Shown here in pieces: positions 41,396 to 50,195 of a stretch of 64,000 nucleotides of DNA. Source of the DNA: Tyzzerella sp. (lineage in GTDB: Bacteria > Bacillota > Clostridia > Lachnospirales > Anaerotignaceae); assembly GCA_019415525.1 (NCBI GenBank), contig DXZA01000002.1, positions 107,766-171,765 on the forward strand, in the 5' to 3' direction. The position numbers and the translations under genes are program-made. Every line of letters starts with the position of its first letter. Position 1 is the stretch's first letter. A model generated the notes under the pieces. The model ran no database searches, was not told the DNA's origin, and worked only from the letters and a program-made list of their open reading frames with translations.

Positions 41396-42778
41396 TTATA
41401 CAAATTTTACAGATGAGGTACAGCATTTATAATCTGTATCAATATTATTTGCAATAAAGCTTACTTTGAAATTTCTTTCAGAACATAAAGAACCTTTTTT
41501 ACCTTCTGGATTAAGGTCTTCAGGAAGAACAAACTTAATACATTTTATAACAATATCTTTACATGTTGCATAGTTATGTGCAGGAATTGTAAAAGCTTTC
41601 ATACCTCTTTGATATTCGTTTCCTTTTGAGTCAACTTCAGTTAATATAACTGCAAGGGCAACTCGTGTTTTTGGACAAACATTTTTTAGGGTAACATCAA
41701 TTTGTGCTATTCTACCAGCAGAATCAATATAAACATCACCCATATTAATAGCAATAAAATCTTGACAGCTTTCCATTTTTAAGTTTTTTGGAGTAGGGCA
41801 ATTTTCAGGTTGTATAGTAGGATTACAGTTTACAAAAACTGATGGATTATCAAATGAAACAATGTTATTTTCAGTATCTGTATAGGTGCTGGAAGTACTT
41901 ATTTCTTTTGAACCAGTTGTATTTGAAATATGTTTAATAAAAAATTCCAATAAAGCACCTTCATCTGCTGTTACACCAAGTTCTTCAATATTCCAAGTTA
42001 TTTTATTAATATCTGACATTTTTACTTTACCTTTTGTAGGTTTAAGAATTTCTGTAATAATAAAATCTGAATTTATAGTTTCATTAATTGAAATATTTGT
42101 AGCACCTGTTTTAGATATATTTTCAGCAAGTTCTTTAAATAAATTTTCAAGTTCTGTTTGAAATGGTGTAATTGCAACATGTGTATTTGAAGGAGAAGAT
42201 GCCCAAGAGTTTAATGTTAATTCATTAATTCCATCTCCTCCAGAAAGACCGATGCAATAAATAATTATTCCATTAGCTTTTGCTTGTTCTGTAATACTAA
42301 TAGGTGAGTTGCCTAATGTTGTTTTTCCATCAGTAAACATTAATATAATTTTATTATTATTAGATAGAACATCAAAGTTTTCTATTGCTTTTTGAAATGC
42401 ATCAGAATGATTTGTTAATCCTCCAGTAGTAAGTGTATCTATAGTTGCTTTTAAATTTAAAACCGAGTCTGAAAGTGGTGAATTTAAAGTGGCAGTATCA
42501 GAAAAACTTACAATACCAATACGGCTACCAGAATTTATAGTATTTGTTAAAGAGTTATTTGTAGCATTTTTTATAACATCAATAAATGCTTTTGCAGCAG
42601 TTTTAAGACTTTCAAAAGCAGGTCCTTGCATACTTCCAGATTTATCAAGTATAAGAATTATATCTGATGGATTTGAAATTATATTAGGAGAGGCAGAAAG
42701 ACCTAAAGAAACTTTTAATGTTCCGTCACATAAAATTTGAAAATCACTAATTTTTTTATTTGATGCTGTTATACCCAT
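41396..42778 (-). CDS. VWA-domain protein, probably spore- or surface-related
   Basis: 460 residues. A von Willebrand A domain spans about 35-215 with a perfect MIDAS motif DKSGS (ILILDKSGSMQG), a later Thr site and the Asp region MFTDGKTT. A beta-rich DUF11/adhesin-like segment follows (about 220-320), then a Cys-containing C-terminal domain (CPTPKNLKMESCQDF..., KNVCPKTRVALAVIL). There is no signal peptide or cell-wall anchor. The promoter resembles sigma-K, suggesting synthesis in the mother cell during sporulation; the VWA domain would then mediate adhesion or assembly on the spore surface. Ribosome site CGGAGG. Confidence 0.75.
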   Translation of the reverse strand: MGITASNKKISDFQILCDGTLKVSLGLSASPNIISNPSDIILILDKSGSMQGPAFESLKTAAKAFIDVIKNATNNSLTNTINSGSRIGIVSFSDTATLNSPLSDSVLNLKATIDTLTTGGLTNHSDAFQKAIENFDVLSNNNKIILMFTDGKTTLGNSPISITEQAKANGIIIYCIGLSGGDGINELTLNSWASSPSNTHVAITPFQTELENLFKELAENISKTGATNISINETINSDFIITEILKPTKGKVKMSDINKITWNIEELGVTADEGALLEFFIKHISNTTGSKEISTSSTYTDTENNIVSFDNPSVFVNCNPTIQPENCPTPKNLKMESCQDFIAINMGDVYIDSAGRIAQIDVTLKNVCPKTRVALAVILTEVDSKGNEYQRGMKAFTIPAHNYATCKDIVIKCIKFVLPEDLNPEGKKGSLCSERNFKVSFIANNIDTDYKCCTSSVKFV

Positions 42779-42805
42779 GTTTTCCTCCGTAATATTTTTT
42801 TAGTA

Positions 42806-42833
42806 TATAGTATGGAAAACAGGACAAATATGT
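42806..42833 (-). promoter_or_regulatory. Sigma-K-like promoter of the VWA protein gene
   Basis: On the minus strand AC (42832-42833), 17 bases, then CATACTATA (42806-42814), matching AC-N16/17-CATANNNTA. It lies about 30 bases before the start codon, downstream of the rubrerythrin terminator. Confidence 0.5.
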
Positions 42834-42844
42834 TACTTTAATAT

Positions 42845-42877
42845 AAAAAAAGGGGATTGCATATTATATGCAATCCC
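42845..42877 (-). terminator. Terminator of reverse rubrerythrin
   Basis: GGGATTGCATA - TTA - TATGCAATCCC; on the minus strand it is followed by TTTTTTT. It separates rubrerythrin from the VWA gene. Confidence 0.9.
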
Positions 42878-42907
42878 TAATATTAAAAGTTATATGGTTT
42901 TAATAGA

Positions 42908-43450
42908 TTATTTGAAGTATCTGTTGTAAAGACCAGCAAATGCTTTACCATGTCTAGCTTCATCTCTAGCCATTTCGTGAACTGTGTCATGGATAGCGTC
43001 AAGGTTAGCAGCTTTTGCTCTCTTAGCAAGGTCAAATTTACCTTCTGTTGCACCGTTTTCAGCAGCAATACGAAGTTCAAGATTTTTCTTTGTAGAATCT
43101 GTGATAACTTCTCCTAATAATTCAGCGAATTTAGCAGCATGTTCTGCTTCTTCCCAAGCAGCTTTTTCATAGTATAAACCTACTTCTGGGTATCCTTCTC
43201 TATGAGCTACACGAGCCATAGCAAGGTACATACCAACTTCTGTACATTCACCTTCAAAGTTAGCTCTTAAGTCAGCCATAATATCTTCACTTGAACCCTG
43301 AGCAACACCTACAACGTGTTCTGCAGCCCATGTTAATTCTCCAGCCTGTTCTTTAAATTTATCAGCACCTACGCCACAAACTGGACATTTTTCTGGAGCA
43401 GCATCTCCCTCATGTACATAACCACAAACTGAACAAACAAATTTTTTCAT
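42908..43450 (-). CDS. Reverse rubrerythrin
   Basis: 180 residues. An N-terminal rubredoxin domain holds one iron by four cysteines (CSVCG at 6-10 and CPVCG at 22-26); the remaining four-helix bundle carries the diiron site through EGECTEVGMY, EEAEHAAKFAE and EMARDEARHGKAF. In classical rubrerythrin the rubredoxin is at the C-terminus; this swapped order is typical of anaerobe NADH peroxidases/oxidases that remove H2O2 and O2. AAGGAGG lies before the ATG. Expression is probably PerR-controlled (see the operator upstream). Monocistronic. Confidence 0.95.
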   Translation of the reverse strand: MKKFVCSVCGYVHEGDAAPEKCPVCGVGADKFKEQAGELTWAAEHVVGVAQGSSEDIMADLRANFEGECTEVGMYLAMARVAHREGYPEVGLYYEKAAWEEAEHAAKFAELLGEVITDSTKKNLELRIAAENGATEGKFDLAKRAKAANLDAIHDTVHEMARDEARHGKAFAGLYNRYFK

Positions 43451-43512
43451 AATTAATTTCCTCCTTAAATAATATATATTTGATAATTCAATAAAATTAA
43501 ATTGTTGTTATC

Positions 43513-43549
43513 TGATAATGATTATAAATTAGAAAATGTTATTTGTCAA
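43513..43549 (-). promoter_or_regulatory. Promoter of reverse rubrerythrin with PerR-like operator over the -10
   Basis: Minus strand: TTGACA (43544-43549), 17 bases, TATAAT (43521-43526). The box TGATAATGATTATAA (43513-43527) overlaps the -10 and matches the PerR consensus TTATAATNATTATAA at all but one fixed position. The Fur consensus is similar but PerR fits a peroxide-defence gene better. Confidence 0.82.
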
Positions 43550-43640
43550 TACCTTTTTGAAAAAATTTTACCTTTGAAATAAATGTTGAAAAAGGTTATA
43601 ATTTAGGATAATAAATTTTAAAAAGGTAAGGAATGATATA

Positions 43641-46547
43641 ATGTTACACTTTGAAAAAGGCAATACATATTATAGATTTGAGCTTCAAAAAATGCAACAT
43701 GTTAATGATATAAATTCTTACATATATTTATTTTATCATAAAAAAAGTGGTGCTAAGGTAATATATGTGTTAAATGATGATAAAAACAGAGTGTTTTTTA
43801 CAGCATTTAAGACACCACCTGAAAATCATAAAGGTACTGCTCATATAATGGAACATTCTGTTCTTTGTGGTTCTAAAAAGTATCCTGTTAAAGACCCTTT
43901 TAATGAGCTTGCAAAAGGCTCTCTTAATACATATTTAAATGCACTTACATATGCAGATAAAACTGTTTATCCAATAGGAAGTACAAATATATATGATTTT
44001 GAAAATCTTATGAATGTATATCTTGATGCAGTTTTTAATACTCTTATATACGAAAGAAAAGAGATTTTTCTTCAAGAAGGTTGGCATTATGAATTAAATG
44101 AGGACAATACAAAATTAAAATATACAGGTGTAGTATATAATGAAATGAAAGGTGCTTTTTCTGACCCAGAAAGAATACTTTCAAGTGCAGTATCAAAAAG
44201 TCTTTTTGAAAAGTCTGCTTATAAATATGAGTCTGGTGGCGACCCAGAATATATAACAGACTTAACATATGATGAATTTTTAGATTTCCATAGAAAATAT
44301 TATCACCCTTCAAATGCATATATATACCTTTATGGTGATATGGATATAGAAAAATATCTTAAATATATTGATGAAGAATATCTTTCAAAATACGATAAAA
44401 TTAATATTAATAATAATATTGAATGTGATAATTTTAATGAAGAAAATATATTTTTAGATACTTATTCTGCTCAATCAGATGAAGAGGGAACATATTTTGC
44501 ATATAATATAGTGACAGGAAAATCAAATGACCCAATGCATATTGCTGCTATGGGGATACTTTCATATATTCTTTTTGAAACAGAAGGCTCTACTATAAAA
44601 AGAAAAATTATAGATAGCGGTATTGCAGAAGATGTTGAAAGTTGGTATGACTCATCATCATATCAAACAGTTTTAAGTATTATAGGAAAAAACTGTGATA
44701 TTACAAAAAAAGATGAATTTAGAAATATAATAAATTCTGAGCTTGAAAGAATATCAAAAGAAGGTATTGATAAAGACATTTTAAAATCTAGTATAAATGT
44801 TTTTGATTTTCATGCAAGAGAAGAAAATTATGGATATAAACCAAAGGGACTTGCATATGGTCTTAAAATAATGAAAAGCTGGCTTCATGGTTTTGATAAT
44901 TTTGAAATTGTTGAAAGTAGAAGTTATATACAGAAAATACGTGAGTTATCTGAAAAAGGCTATCTTGAAAGTGTTATAAAAGAATGTATTATTAATAATA
45001 ATCATAAATCAATGGTTATTTTATCACCAGAGGCAGGTAAACAGCTTAAAGCTGATAAAGAAACAGAACAAAAACTTCAAAATATTCTTAATAATATGTC
45101 TGAAGAAGAAATAAAAAATATAATAGAAGAAAATAAAGCTTTAAAAGAATATCAAAATAAAGTTGAAGCAAAAGAGGATTTGGAAACAATACCTGTTATT
45201 AGTATAGACCAAATTTCAAAAGAAGCAGAAAAAATAAATAATAAATTAATAGAAACAAAAGAAAGTAAGGTAGTATTTACACCATATAATACAAATGGAA
45301 TATTATATACACAAATAGCATTTGATACTAGAAGTGTTCCAACACACCTTATAAGTTATGGTGGGCTTATAGTAAGCCTTATGGGTAGAATGGGTACTAA
45401 AAAGTACGATTTTAGAAGACTTCCAACAGAAATAAATATGTATACAGGTGATGTTTCTTTAAGTTTTGATATTTTCAGTCGTTCGGATAATGATTATACT
45501 CCAACTGTTTCTTTAAATGGAAAAGTACTTGAAGAAAATACAGAAAAAATGTTTGAGATATTTGAAGAAATAATATTTAATACTGTATTTGAAAATAAAG
45601 ATGATTTTAGAAATGTTATAAAATCTGAAAAACTTTATACAGAAGATAAAATATTAAATAATACTCATCTTATTTCAAGTATAAAATCACTTTCTCATTT
45701 TTCTGAAAACTCTGTATATAATGATAAAACAGCAGGGATGGCATATTATGAATTTCTTTGTGATATTGAAAAAAGAATGGAATATGAATTTGATGAAATA
45801 TTAAAAAATATATATGAAACATATAAGTATATATTCAATAAAGAAAATGTTATTGGTGCATTAGAAACAGAAGAAAAATATGTTTATAAATTCATAAAAT
45901 GCTTTGATAAATTTACTGAAAAATTATCTGATAATACATATGAAAAATTAAAACCTGATTTTGACTATTCAATAAATAGTGAAGCTATAATAACAAATGG
46001 TAAAGTTGTTTATGATAGTAAAGCATTTAATTATAAAAAATTAGGCTATGAATATTCCGGACATATGAGTGTGCTTAAAAATATTATAAATCTAGAATAT
46101 TTATGGAATACTGTAAGAATACAGGGTGGGGCATATGGTAGCAGTTGCCAAATACTTAGAAATGGTAATATATATTGCTATTCTTATAGAGATCCTAATG
46201 TTAAAGAAACTCTTGATGCTTTTGATAGTATAAGTAATTTTATAGAAAATTTTGATGTAGATGAAAGAGAAATGAAAAAATATATAATAGGAACAATAAA
46301 TAGCTATGATAGACCAAAATCTATGTCAGAAAGAGCAGATGCATCATTTGCTGCTTATATGTGCAATTTTTCAAATGAGTTTAGACAGAAAGAAAGAGAT
46401 GAAATACTTTCAACAAATATTGAAAATATTATAAAATATAAAGAATTATTTAATAAAATTATTGAAAATGGCAGTATATGTGTAGTTGGAAATGAATTAA
46501 AAATAAAAGAAAATGAAAATCTTTTTGAAAAAATTACACATATGTAA
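43641..46547 (+). CDS. M16C-family zinc metallopeptidase (presequence-peptidase type)
   Basis: 968 residues, the long single-chain type of M16 with two M16 halves. The inverted zinc motif HIMEH lies at about residues 69-73 (GTAHIMEHSVLCGS), the pocket YPVKDPFNELAKGSLNTYLNALTYADKTVYP follows, and a second glutamate region VYNEMKGAF lies near 170. A helical linker separates the halves. The C-terminal half has RIQGGAYGSSC and SYRDPN, as in PreP and the clostridial HypA-like proteins. A cytosolic oligopeptidase. It is larger than the YfmF/YfmH pair at 13.5-16 kb, whose two halves are separate genes. Confidence 0.92.
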   Translation: MLHFEKGNTYYRFELQKMQHVNDINSYIYLFYHKKSGAKVIYVLNDDKNRVFFTAFKTPPENHKGTAHIMEHSVLCGSKKYPVKDPFNELAKGSLNTYLNALTYADKTVYPIGSTNIYDFENLMNVYLDAVFNTLIYERKEIFLQEGWHYELNEDNTKLKYTGVVYNEMKGAFSDPERILSSAVSKSLFEKSAYKYESGGDPEYITDLTYDEFLDFHRKYYHPSNAYIYLYGDMDIEKYLKYIDEEYLSKYDKININNNIECDNFNEENIFLDTYSAQSDEEGTYFAYNIVTGKSNDPMHIAAMGILSYILFETEGSTIKRKIIDSGIAEDVESWYDSSSYQTVLSIIGKNCDITKKDEFRNIINSELERISKEGIDKDILKSSINVFDFHAREENYGYKPKGLAYGLKIMKSWLHGFDNFEIVESRSYIQKIRELSEKGYLESVIKECIINNNHKSMVILSPEAGKQLKADKETEQKLQNILNNMSEEEIKNIIEENKALKEYQNKVEAKEDLETIPVISIDQISKEAEKINNKLIETKESKVVFTPYNTNGILYTQIAFDTRSVPTHLISYGGLIVSLMGRMGTKKYDFRRLPTEINMYTGDVSLSFDIFSRSDNDYTPTVSLNGKVLEENTEKMFEIFEEIIFNTVFENKDDFRNVIKSEKLYTEDKILNNTHLISSIKSLSHFSENSVYNDKTAGMAYYEFLCDIEKRMEYEFDEILKNIYETYKYIFNKENVIGALETEEKYVYKFIKCFDKFTEKLSDNTYEKLKPDFDYSINSEAIITNGKVVYDSKAFNYKKLGYEYSGHMSVLKNIINLEYLWNTVRIQGGAYGSSCQILRNGNIYCYSYRDPNVKETLDAFDSISNFIENFDVDEREMKKYIIGTINSYDRPKSMSERADASFAAYMCNFSNEFRQKERDEILSTNIENIIKYKELFNKIIENGSICVVGNELKIKENENLFEKITHM

Positions 46548-46778
46548 AAATATAACCTAAAAAAATATATTATAATAAAAATTTTTATATGGACTGACGA
46601 AGTAAGTCTATATATGGCATTTTTGTTGACTTTTTTTAGGGTCTATGTTAAAAATATATTATAGAAAATTGGAAAATCCAATCAGTAATCAAAGTTAAAA
46701 ACAGATTTCGAAAGAGGTCTGTTTTGCTTTTTTTATACATATTGTAATAAAACAACACATACAAGGAGGATATAAAAA
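46548..46778 (+). promoter_or_regulatory. Leader region of purM-purN-purD
   Basis: 231 bases. A hairpin TATATGGACT ... AGTCTATATA occurs at about 46587-46613, possibly a weak terminator of the M16C gene. A candidate promoter is TTGACT (46626-46631), 17 bases, TAAAAA (46649-46654). Then come ATTGG - AAAAT - CCAAT near 46668 and a terminator-like AACAGATT ... GGTCTGTT with T-rich tail at 46697-46732, before the ribosome site. Purine-riboswitch or ZTP signatures are absent. The region looks like an attenuator of unknown trigger. Confidence 0.5.
46697..46732 (+). terminator. Attenuator-like terminator before purM
   Basis: AACAGATT - TCGAAAGA - GGTCTGTT (two G-T pairs), then TTGCTTTTTTT, 50 bases before purM and downstream of a candidate promoter. 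Confidence 0.65.
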
Positions 46779-47816
46779 ATGGGTCTTAATTACAAAGATG
46801 CAGGTGTTGATGTTGAAGCTGGATACAAATCAGTAAAACTTATGGGTGAACATGTAAAAAGCACTTTTAGAAAAGAGGTTTTAAGTGATATAGGAGGTTT
46901 CGGAGGTCTGTTCTCTTTAGCACAGATGAAAATGGAAGAACCTGTTCTTATATCTGGTACAGATGGTGTAGGTACAAAACTCAAACTTGCTTTTGTACAG
47001 GACAAGCACAATACAGTAGGTATAGACTGTGTTGCTATGTGTGTTAATGATATAATTTGTAATGGTGCAGAACCACTCTTTTTCCTTGATTATATTGCAT
47101 GTGGAAAAAATACTCCAGAAAAAATAGCTGATATTGTAAGCGGTGTTGCTGAAGGTTGCCGTCAGTCTGGTTGTGCTCTTATCGGTGGGGAAACTGCGGA
47201 AATGCCAGGTTTCTATCCAGAAGATGAATATGATATGGCAGGATTTGCTGTTGGTATTGTTGATAAGAAAAATATGATTACTGGTGAAAATATCAAAGAA
47301 GGCGATGTTATTATCGGACTTCCATCAAGTGGTATACATAGTAATGGTTATTCACTTGTAAGAAAAATATTTAATATTACAGAAGAAAGCTGTAAAGAAT
47401 ATAATGAAAAACTCGGAGAAACTCTCGGAGAATCACTTCTTAAACCTACTAAAATCTACGTTAAAGAAATTCTCGAACTTGTAAAAAATGTTGAAATCAA
47501 AGGTATAAGCAATATTACAGGTGGAGGATTTATTGAAAATATTCCAAGATGTATTCCAAAAAATAAAAATTTATGTGCTACAATTGAAGAAGGAACATGG
47601 CCTGTTCTTCCTGTTTTCGAACTTATGCAGGAACTTGGTGGAGTTGAAAGAATGAGTATGTACAATACTTTTAATATGGGTATTGGTATGGTTCTTGTTG
47701 TCGCTCCTGAAAATGTTTCAAAAGTTATGGAAATTGTTGAAGGTATGAATGATAAGGCTTATGTTATCGGTAAAATAACATCAAATGAAAAAGAGGTAGA
47801 AATATGCTTAAAATAG
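46779..47816 (+). CDS. purM: Phosphoribosylformylglycinamidine cyclo-ligase (AIR synthetase)
   Basis: 345 residues; ATP-dependent closure of FGAM to AIR, fifth step of purine synthesis. Signatures: LNYKDAGVDVEAGYKSVKLM, SGTDGVGTKLKLAF, VAMCVNDIICNGAEPLFFLDYIACG, GCALIGGETAEMPGFYP and GLPSSGIHSNGYSLVR. Ribosome site AAGGAGG. It overlaps purN by 13 bases and is the first gene of purM-purN-purD, preceded by its own leader. Confidence 0.97.
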   Translation: MGLNYKDAGVDVEAGYKSVKLMGEHVKSTFRKEVLSDIGGFGGLFSLAQMKMEEPVLISGTDGVGTKLKLAFVQDKHNTVGIDCVAMCVNDIICNGAEPLFFLDYIACGKNTPEKIADIVSGVAEGCRQSGCALIGGETAEMPGFYPEDEYDMAGFAVGIVDKKNMITGENIKEGDVIIGLPSSGIHSNGYSLVRKIFNITEESCKEYNEKLGETLGESLLKPTKIYVKEILELVKNVEIKGISNITGGGFIENIPRCIPKNKNLCATIEEGTWPVLPVFELMQELGGVERMSMYNTFNMGIGMVLVVAPENVSKVMEIVEGMNDKAYVIGKITSNEKEVEICLK

Positions 47817-48427
47817 GAGTTCTTGTTTCAGGCGGTGGTACAAATTTTCAAGCAATAGTTGATAGTATTGAAAATGGTTATATAAAGAATGCCAAAATTG
47901 TTACTCTCGTAAGTAGTAATCCAAATGCCTATGCTCTTGAAAGAGCTAAAAAGCATAATATAGAAGGAGTATGCATAAGAAAAAAGGACTTTGAAAACAG
48001 TTCTCTTTATGAAAAAGCACTTATTGAACATTTTGAAAGTAGGGGAGTAGGTCTTGTTATAATGGCAGGATTTATGGTTGTTATTGGACCTGACTTTATA
48101 AATGCTTTCAGAAATAAAATAATGAATATTCATCCTTCTTTAATACCTTCTTTCTGTGGAAATGGTTTTTATGGCTTAAAAGTACATGAGGCTGCTCTTG
48201 AAAAGGGAGTAAAAGTTACAGGGGCAACTGTTCACTTTGTTACAGAAGAAACTGATGCAGGCCCTATAATACTTCAAAAAGCAGTTTATATTAATGATGA
48301 TGATACTTCTGAAAGTCTTCAAAAAAGAGTTATGGAAGAAGCCGAATGGGAAATATTCCCTGAAGCAATAAGACTTTTTGCAGAAGGAAAAATTGAAATT
48401 GTTGGGAATAAGGTAAGGAGGATTTAA
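47804..48427 (+). CDS. purN: Phosphoribosylglycinamide formyltransferase
   Basis: 207 residues; transfers a formyl group from 10-formyl-THF to GAR. Motifs: LVSGGGTNFQAI near the N-terminus, GVGLVIMAGFMVVIG, the catalytic NIHPSLIPSF (Asn, His) and VTGATVHFVTEETDAGPIILQK with the catalytic Asp. The start overlaps the end of purM; the next gene starts three bases after its stop. Uses the same cofactor as PurH, yet its operon has no ZTP riboswitch. Confidence 0.97.
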   Translation: MLKIGVLVSGGGTNFQAIVDSIENGYIKNAKIVTLVSSNPNAYALERAKKHNIEGVCIRKKDFENSSLYEKALIEHFESRGVGLVIMAGFMVVIGPDFINAFRNKIMNIHPSLIPSFCGNGFYGLKVHEAALEKGVKVTGATVHFVTEETDAGPIILQKAVYINDDDTSESLQKRVMEEAEWEIFPEAIRLFAEGKIEIVGNKVRRI

Positions 48428-48430
48428 TAT

Positions 48431-49702
48431 ATGAAAGTACTTGTAGTAGGAAGCGGCGGACGTGAACATGCTATTGTTTGGCGTCTTAAAAAGAATAGTA
48501 ATATTAAAAAAATATATTGTGCACCAGGTAATGCTGGAATAGGTCTTGATGCTGAGTGTGTTCCTATTGGTGCTATGGAATTTGATAAACTTGTTGATTT
48601 TGCAAAAAAAGAAAATATAGATTTTACAATAATAGGTATGGACGACCCTCTTGTTGGTGGTGTTGTTGATGTATTTGAAAAAGAAGGTTTAAGAGTTTTT
48701 GGACCAAGAAAAAATGCTGCTATAATTGAAGGTAGCAAAGCTTTTTCTAAAGACCTTATGAAAAAATACGGAATACCTACTGCTAAATATGAATCATTTA
48801 CAGATTATGAAGAAGCTAAAAAATATCTTGATAGTCAGGAAATGCCTATTGTTATAAAAGCAGACGGTCTTGCTCTTGGAAAAGGTGTTTTAATCTGTAT
48901 GACAAGAGAAGAGGCAGAAGAAGGACTTAAAGAAATAATGCTTGATAAAAAATTTGGTTCTGCTGGAAATGCAGTTGTAATCGAAGAATTTTTACAAGGT
49001 CCTGAAGTTTCTGTTCTTTCATTCTGTGATGGTAAAACAGTTGTGCCTATGGTAAGTGCTCAAGACCATAAAAGAGCTTTAGACGGAGATAAAGGTCTTA
49101 ATACAGGTGGTATGGGTACATTCTCACCAAGTGTTTTCTATACAGAAGAGATGAATGAAGAATGTATGAAAACAATATTCCAGCCTACTGTTGATGCTAT
49201 GGCAAAAGAAGGACGTCCTTTTGTTGGTATACTTTATTTTGGTCTTATGCTTACAAAAGACGGTATGAAAGTTATAGAATACAATGCACGTTTTGGTGAC
49301 CCTGAAACACAGGTTGTTCTTCCAAGACTTAAAACAGACCTTCTTGAAATTATGGAAGCTTGTGTTGATGGAAAACTTGCTGATATGAATATTGAATGGT
49401 ATGATAACGCTGCTGTATGTGTTGTACTTGCAAGTGGTGGATACCCTGTTGAATATGAAAAAGGCTTTGAAATAAAAGGTCTTGATGAAATTAAAAAATA
49501 TGATGATATAGTTGTATTCCATGCAGGTACAGCAGAAAAAGATGGTAAACTCGTTACAAATGGTGGACGTGTTTTAGGTATTACAGGTATAGGTAATGAT
49601 ATTAACGAAGCTATAAAAACAGCATATGAAGGTGTTGAAATTGTAGACTTTGATAAGAAACATTTCCGTACAGATATTGGAAGAAAAGAATATAAACTTT
49701 AA
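48431..49702 (+). CDS. purD: Phosphoribosylamine-glycine ligase (GAR synthetase)
   Basis: 423 residues of the ATP-grasp fold. Motifs: VVGSGGREHAIVWRL at the N-terminus, the ATP-binding PIVIKADGLALGKGV, DHKRALDGDKGLNTGGMGTFSP (substrate binding) and EYNARFGDPETQVVLPRL. It joins glycine to phosphoribosylamine, the second step of the pathway. AAGGAGG lies before the ATG. Last gene of purM-purN-purD, closed by a terminator. Confidence 0.97.
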   Translation: MKVLVVGSGGREHAIVWRLKKNSNIKKIYCAPGNAGIGLDAECVPIGAMEFDKLVDFAKKENIDFTIIGMDDPLVGGVVDVFEKEGLRVFGPRKNAAIIEGSKAFSKDLMKKYGIPTAKYESFTDYEEAKKYLDSQEMPIVIKADGLALGKGVLICMTREEAEEGLKEIMLDKKFGSAGNAVVIEEFLQGPEVSVLSFCDGKTVVPMVSAQDHKRALDGDKGLNTGGMGTFSPSVFYTEEMNEECMKTIFQPTVDAMAKEGRPFVGILYFGLMLTKDGMKVIEYNARFGDPETQVVLPRLKTDLLEIMEACVDGKLADMNIEWYDNAAVCVVLASGGYPVEYEKGFEIKGLDEIKKYDDIVVFHAGTAEKDGKLVTNGGRVLGITGIGNDINEAIKTAYEGVEIVDFDKKHFRTDIGRKEYKL

Positions 49703-49709
49703 TAATTTT

Positions 49710-49742
49710 AAGCTGATACCTTTTATAGGTGTCAGCTTTTTT
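49710..49742 (+). terminator. Terminator of purM-purN-purD
   Basis: AAGCTGATACCT - TTTAT - AGGTGTCAGCTT (one T-G pair) then TTTT. Confidence 0.9.
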
Positions 49743-49759
49743 AAAATAGGGGGATATTT

Positions 49760-50191
49760 ATGATTAAAAAAGCTGATTTTAATATTATAGATATTGATGA
49801 TGTTATGAATATATGGCTTAAATCAAATATTTATGTTCATAATTTCATAAATCAAAAATATTGGTATGATAATTTTGGATTTGTAAAAAAATGTATATTA
49901 AATTCAGAAGTATATATTTATTATGAAGACAATATTGTAAAATCATTTGTAGGTGTTGATTGTGGATATATTGCTGGTATATTTACAGATGATATTTTTA
50001 GAGGAAAAGGAATAGGAACAGAACTTATTAAATATTTAAAAAATATTTATGATACACTTGAACTTAATGTTTATGAGAAAAATCAAAAAGCTTTAAATTT
50101 TTATATTAAAAATGATTTTTATATTAAAGAAAAAAGTTTTGATAAGAATACAAATGAATATGAATATAAAATGGAATGGAAAAGAGTGTGA
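49760..50191 (+). CDS. GNAT-family N-acetyltransferase
   Basis: 143 residues. The GNAT core is clear: strand GYIAGIFTDDIFRGKGIGTELIKYL with the acetyl-CoA pyrophosphate loop (RGKGIG), then LELNVYEKNQKALNFYIKNDFYI, the motif B segment with the Asn-Ala-Phe-Tyr pattern. The N-terminal part is substrate-specific and unrecognised. Ribosome site AGGGGG. The next gene begins five bases after its stop, so they form an operon; this gives no clue to the substrate. Confidence 0.85.
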   Translation: MIKKADFNIIDIDDVMNIWLKSNIYVHNFINQKYWYDNFGFVKKCILNSEVYIYYEDNIVKSFVGVDCGYIAGIFTDDIFRGKGIGTELIKYLKNIYDTLELNVYEKNQKALNFYIKNDFYIKEKSFDKNTNEYEYKMEWKRV

Positions 50192-50195
50192 TATT

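Noticed and set aside
46548..46778. Purine (guanine/adenine) riboswitch upstream of purM
   Set aside because: The conserved loop and junction sequences are not present; only unassigned hairpins are seen.
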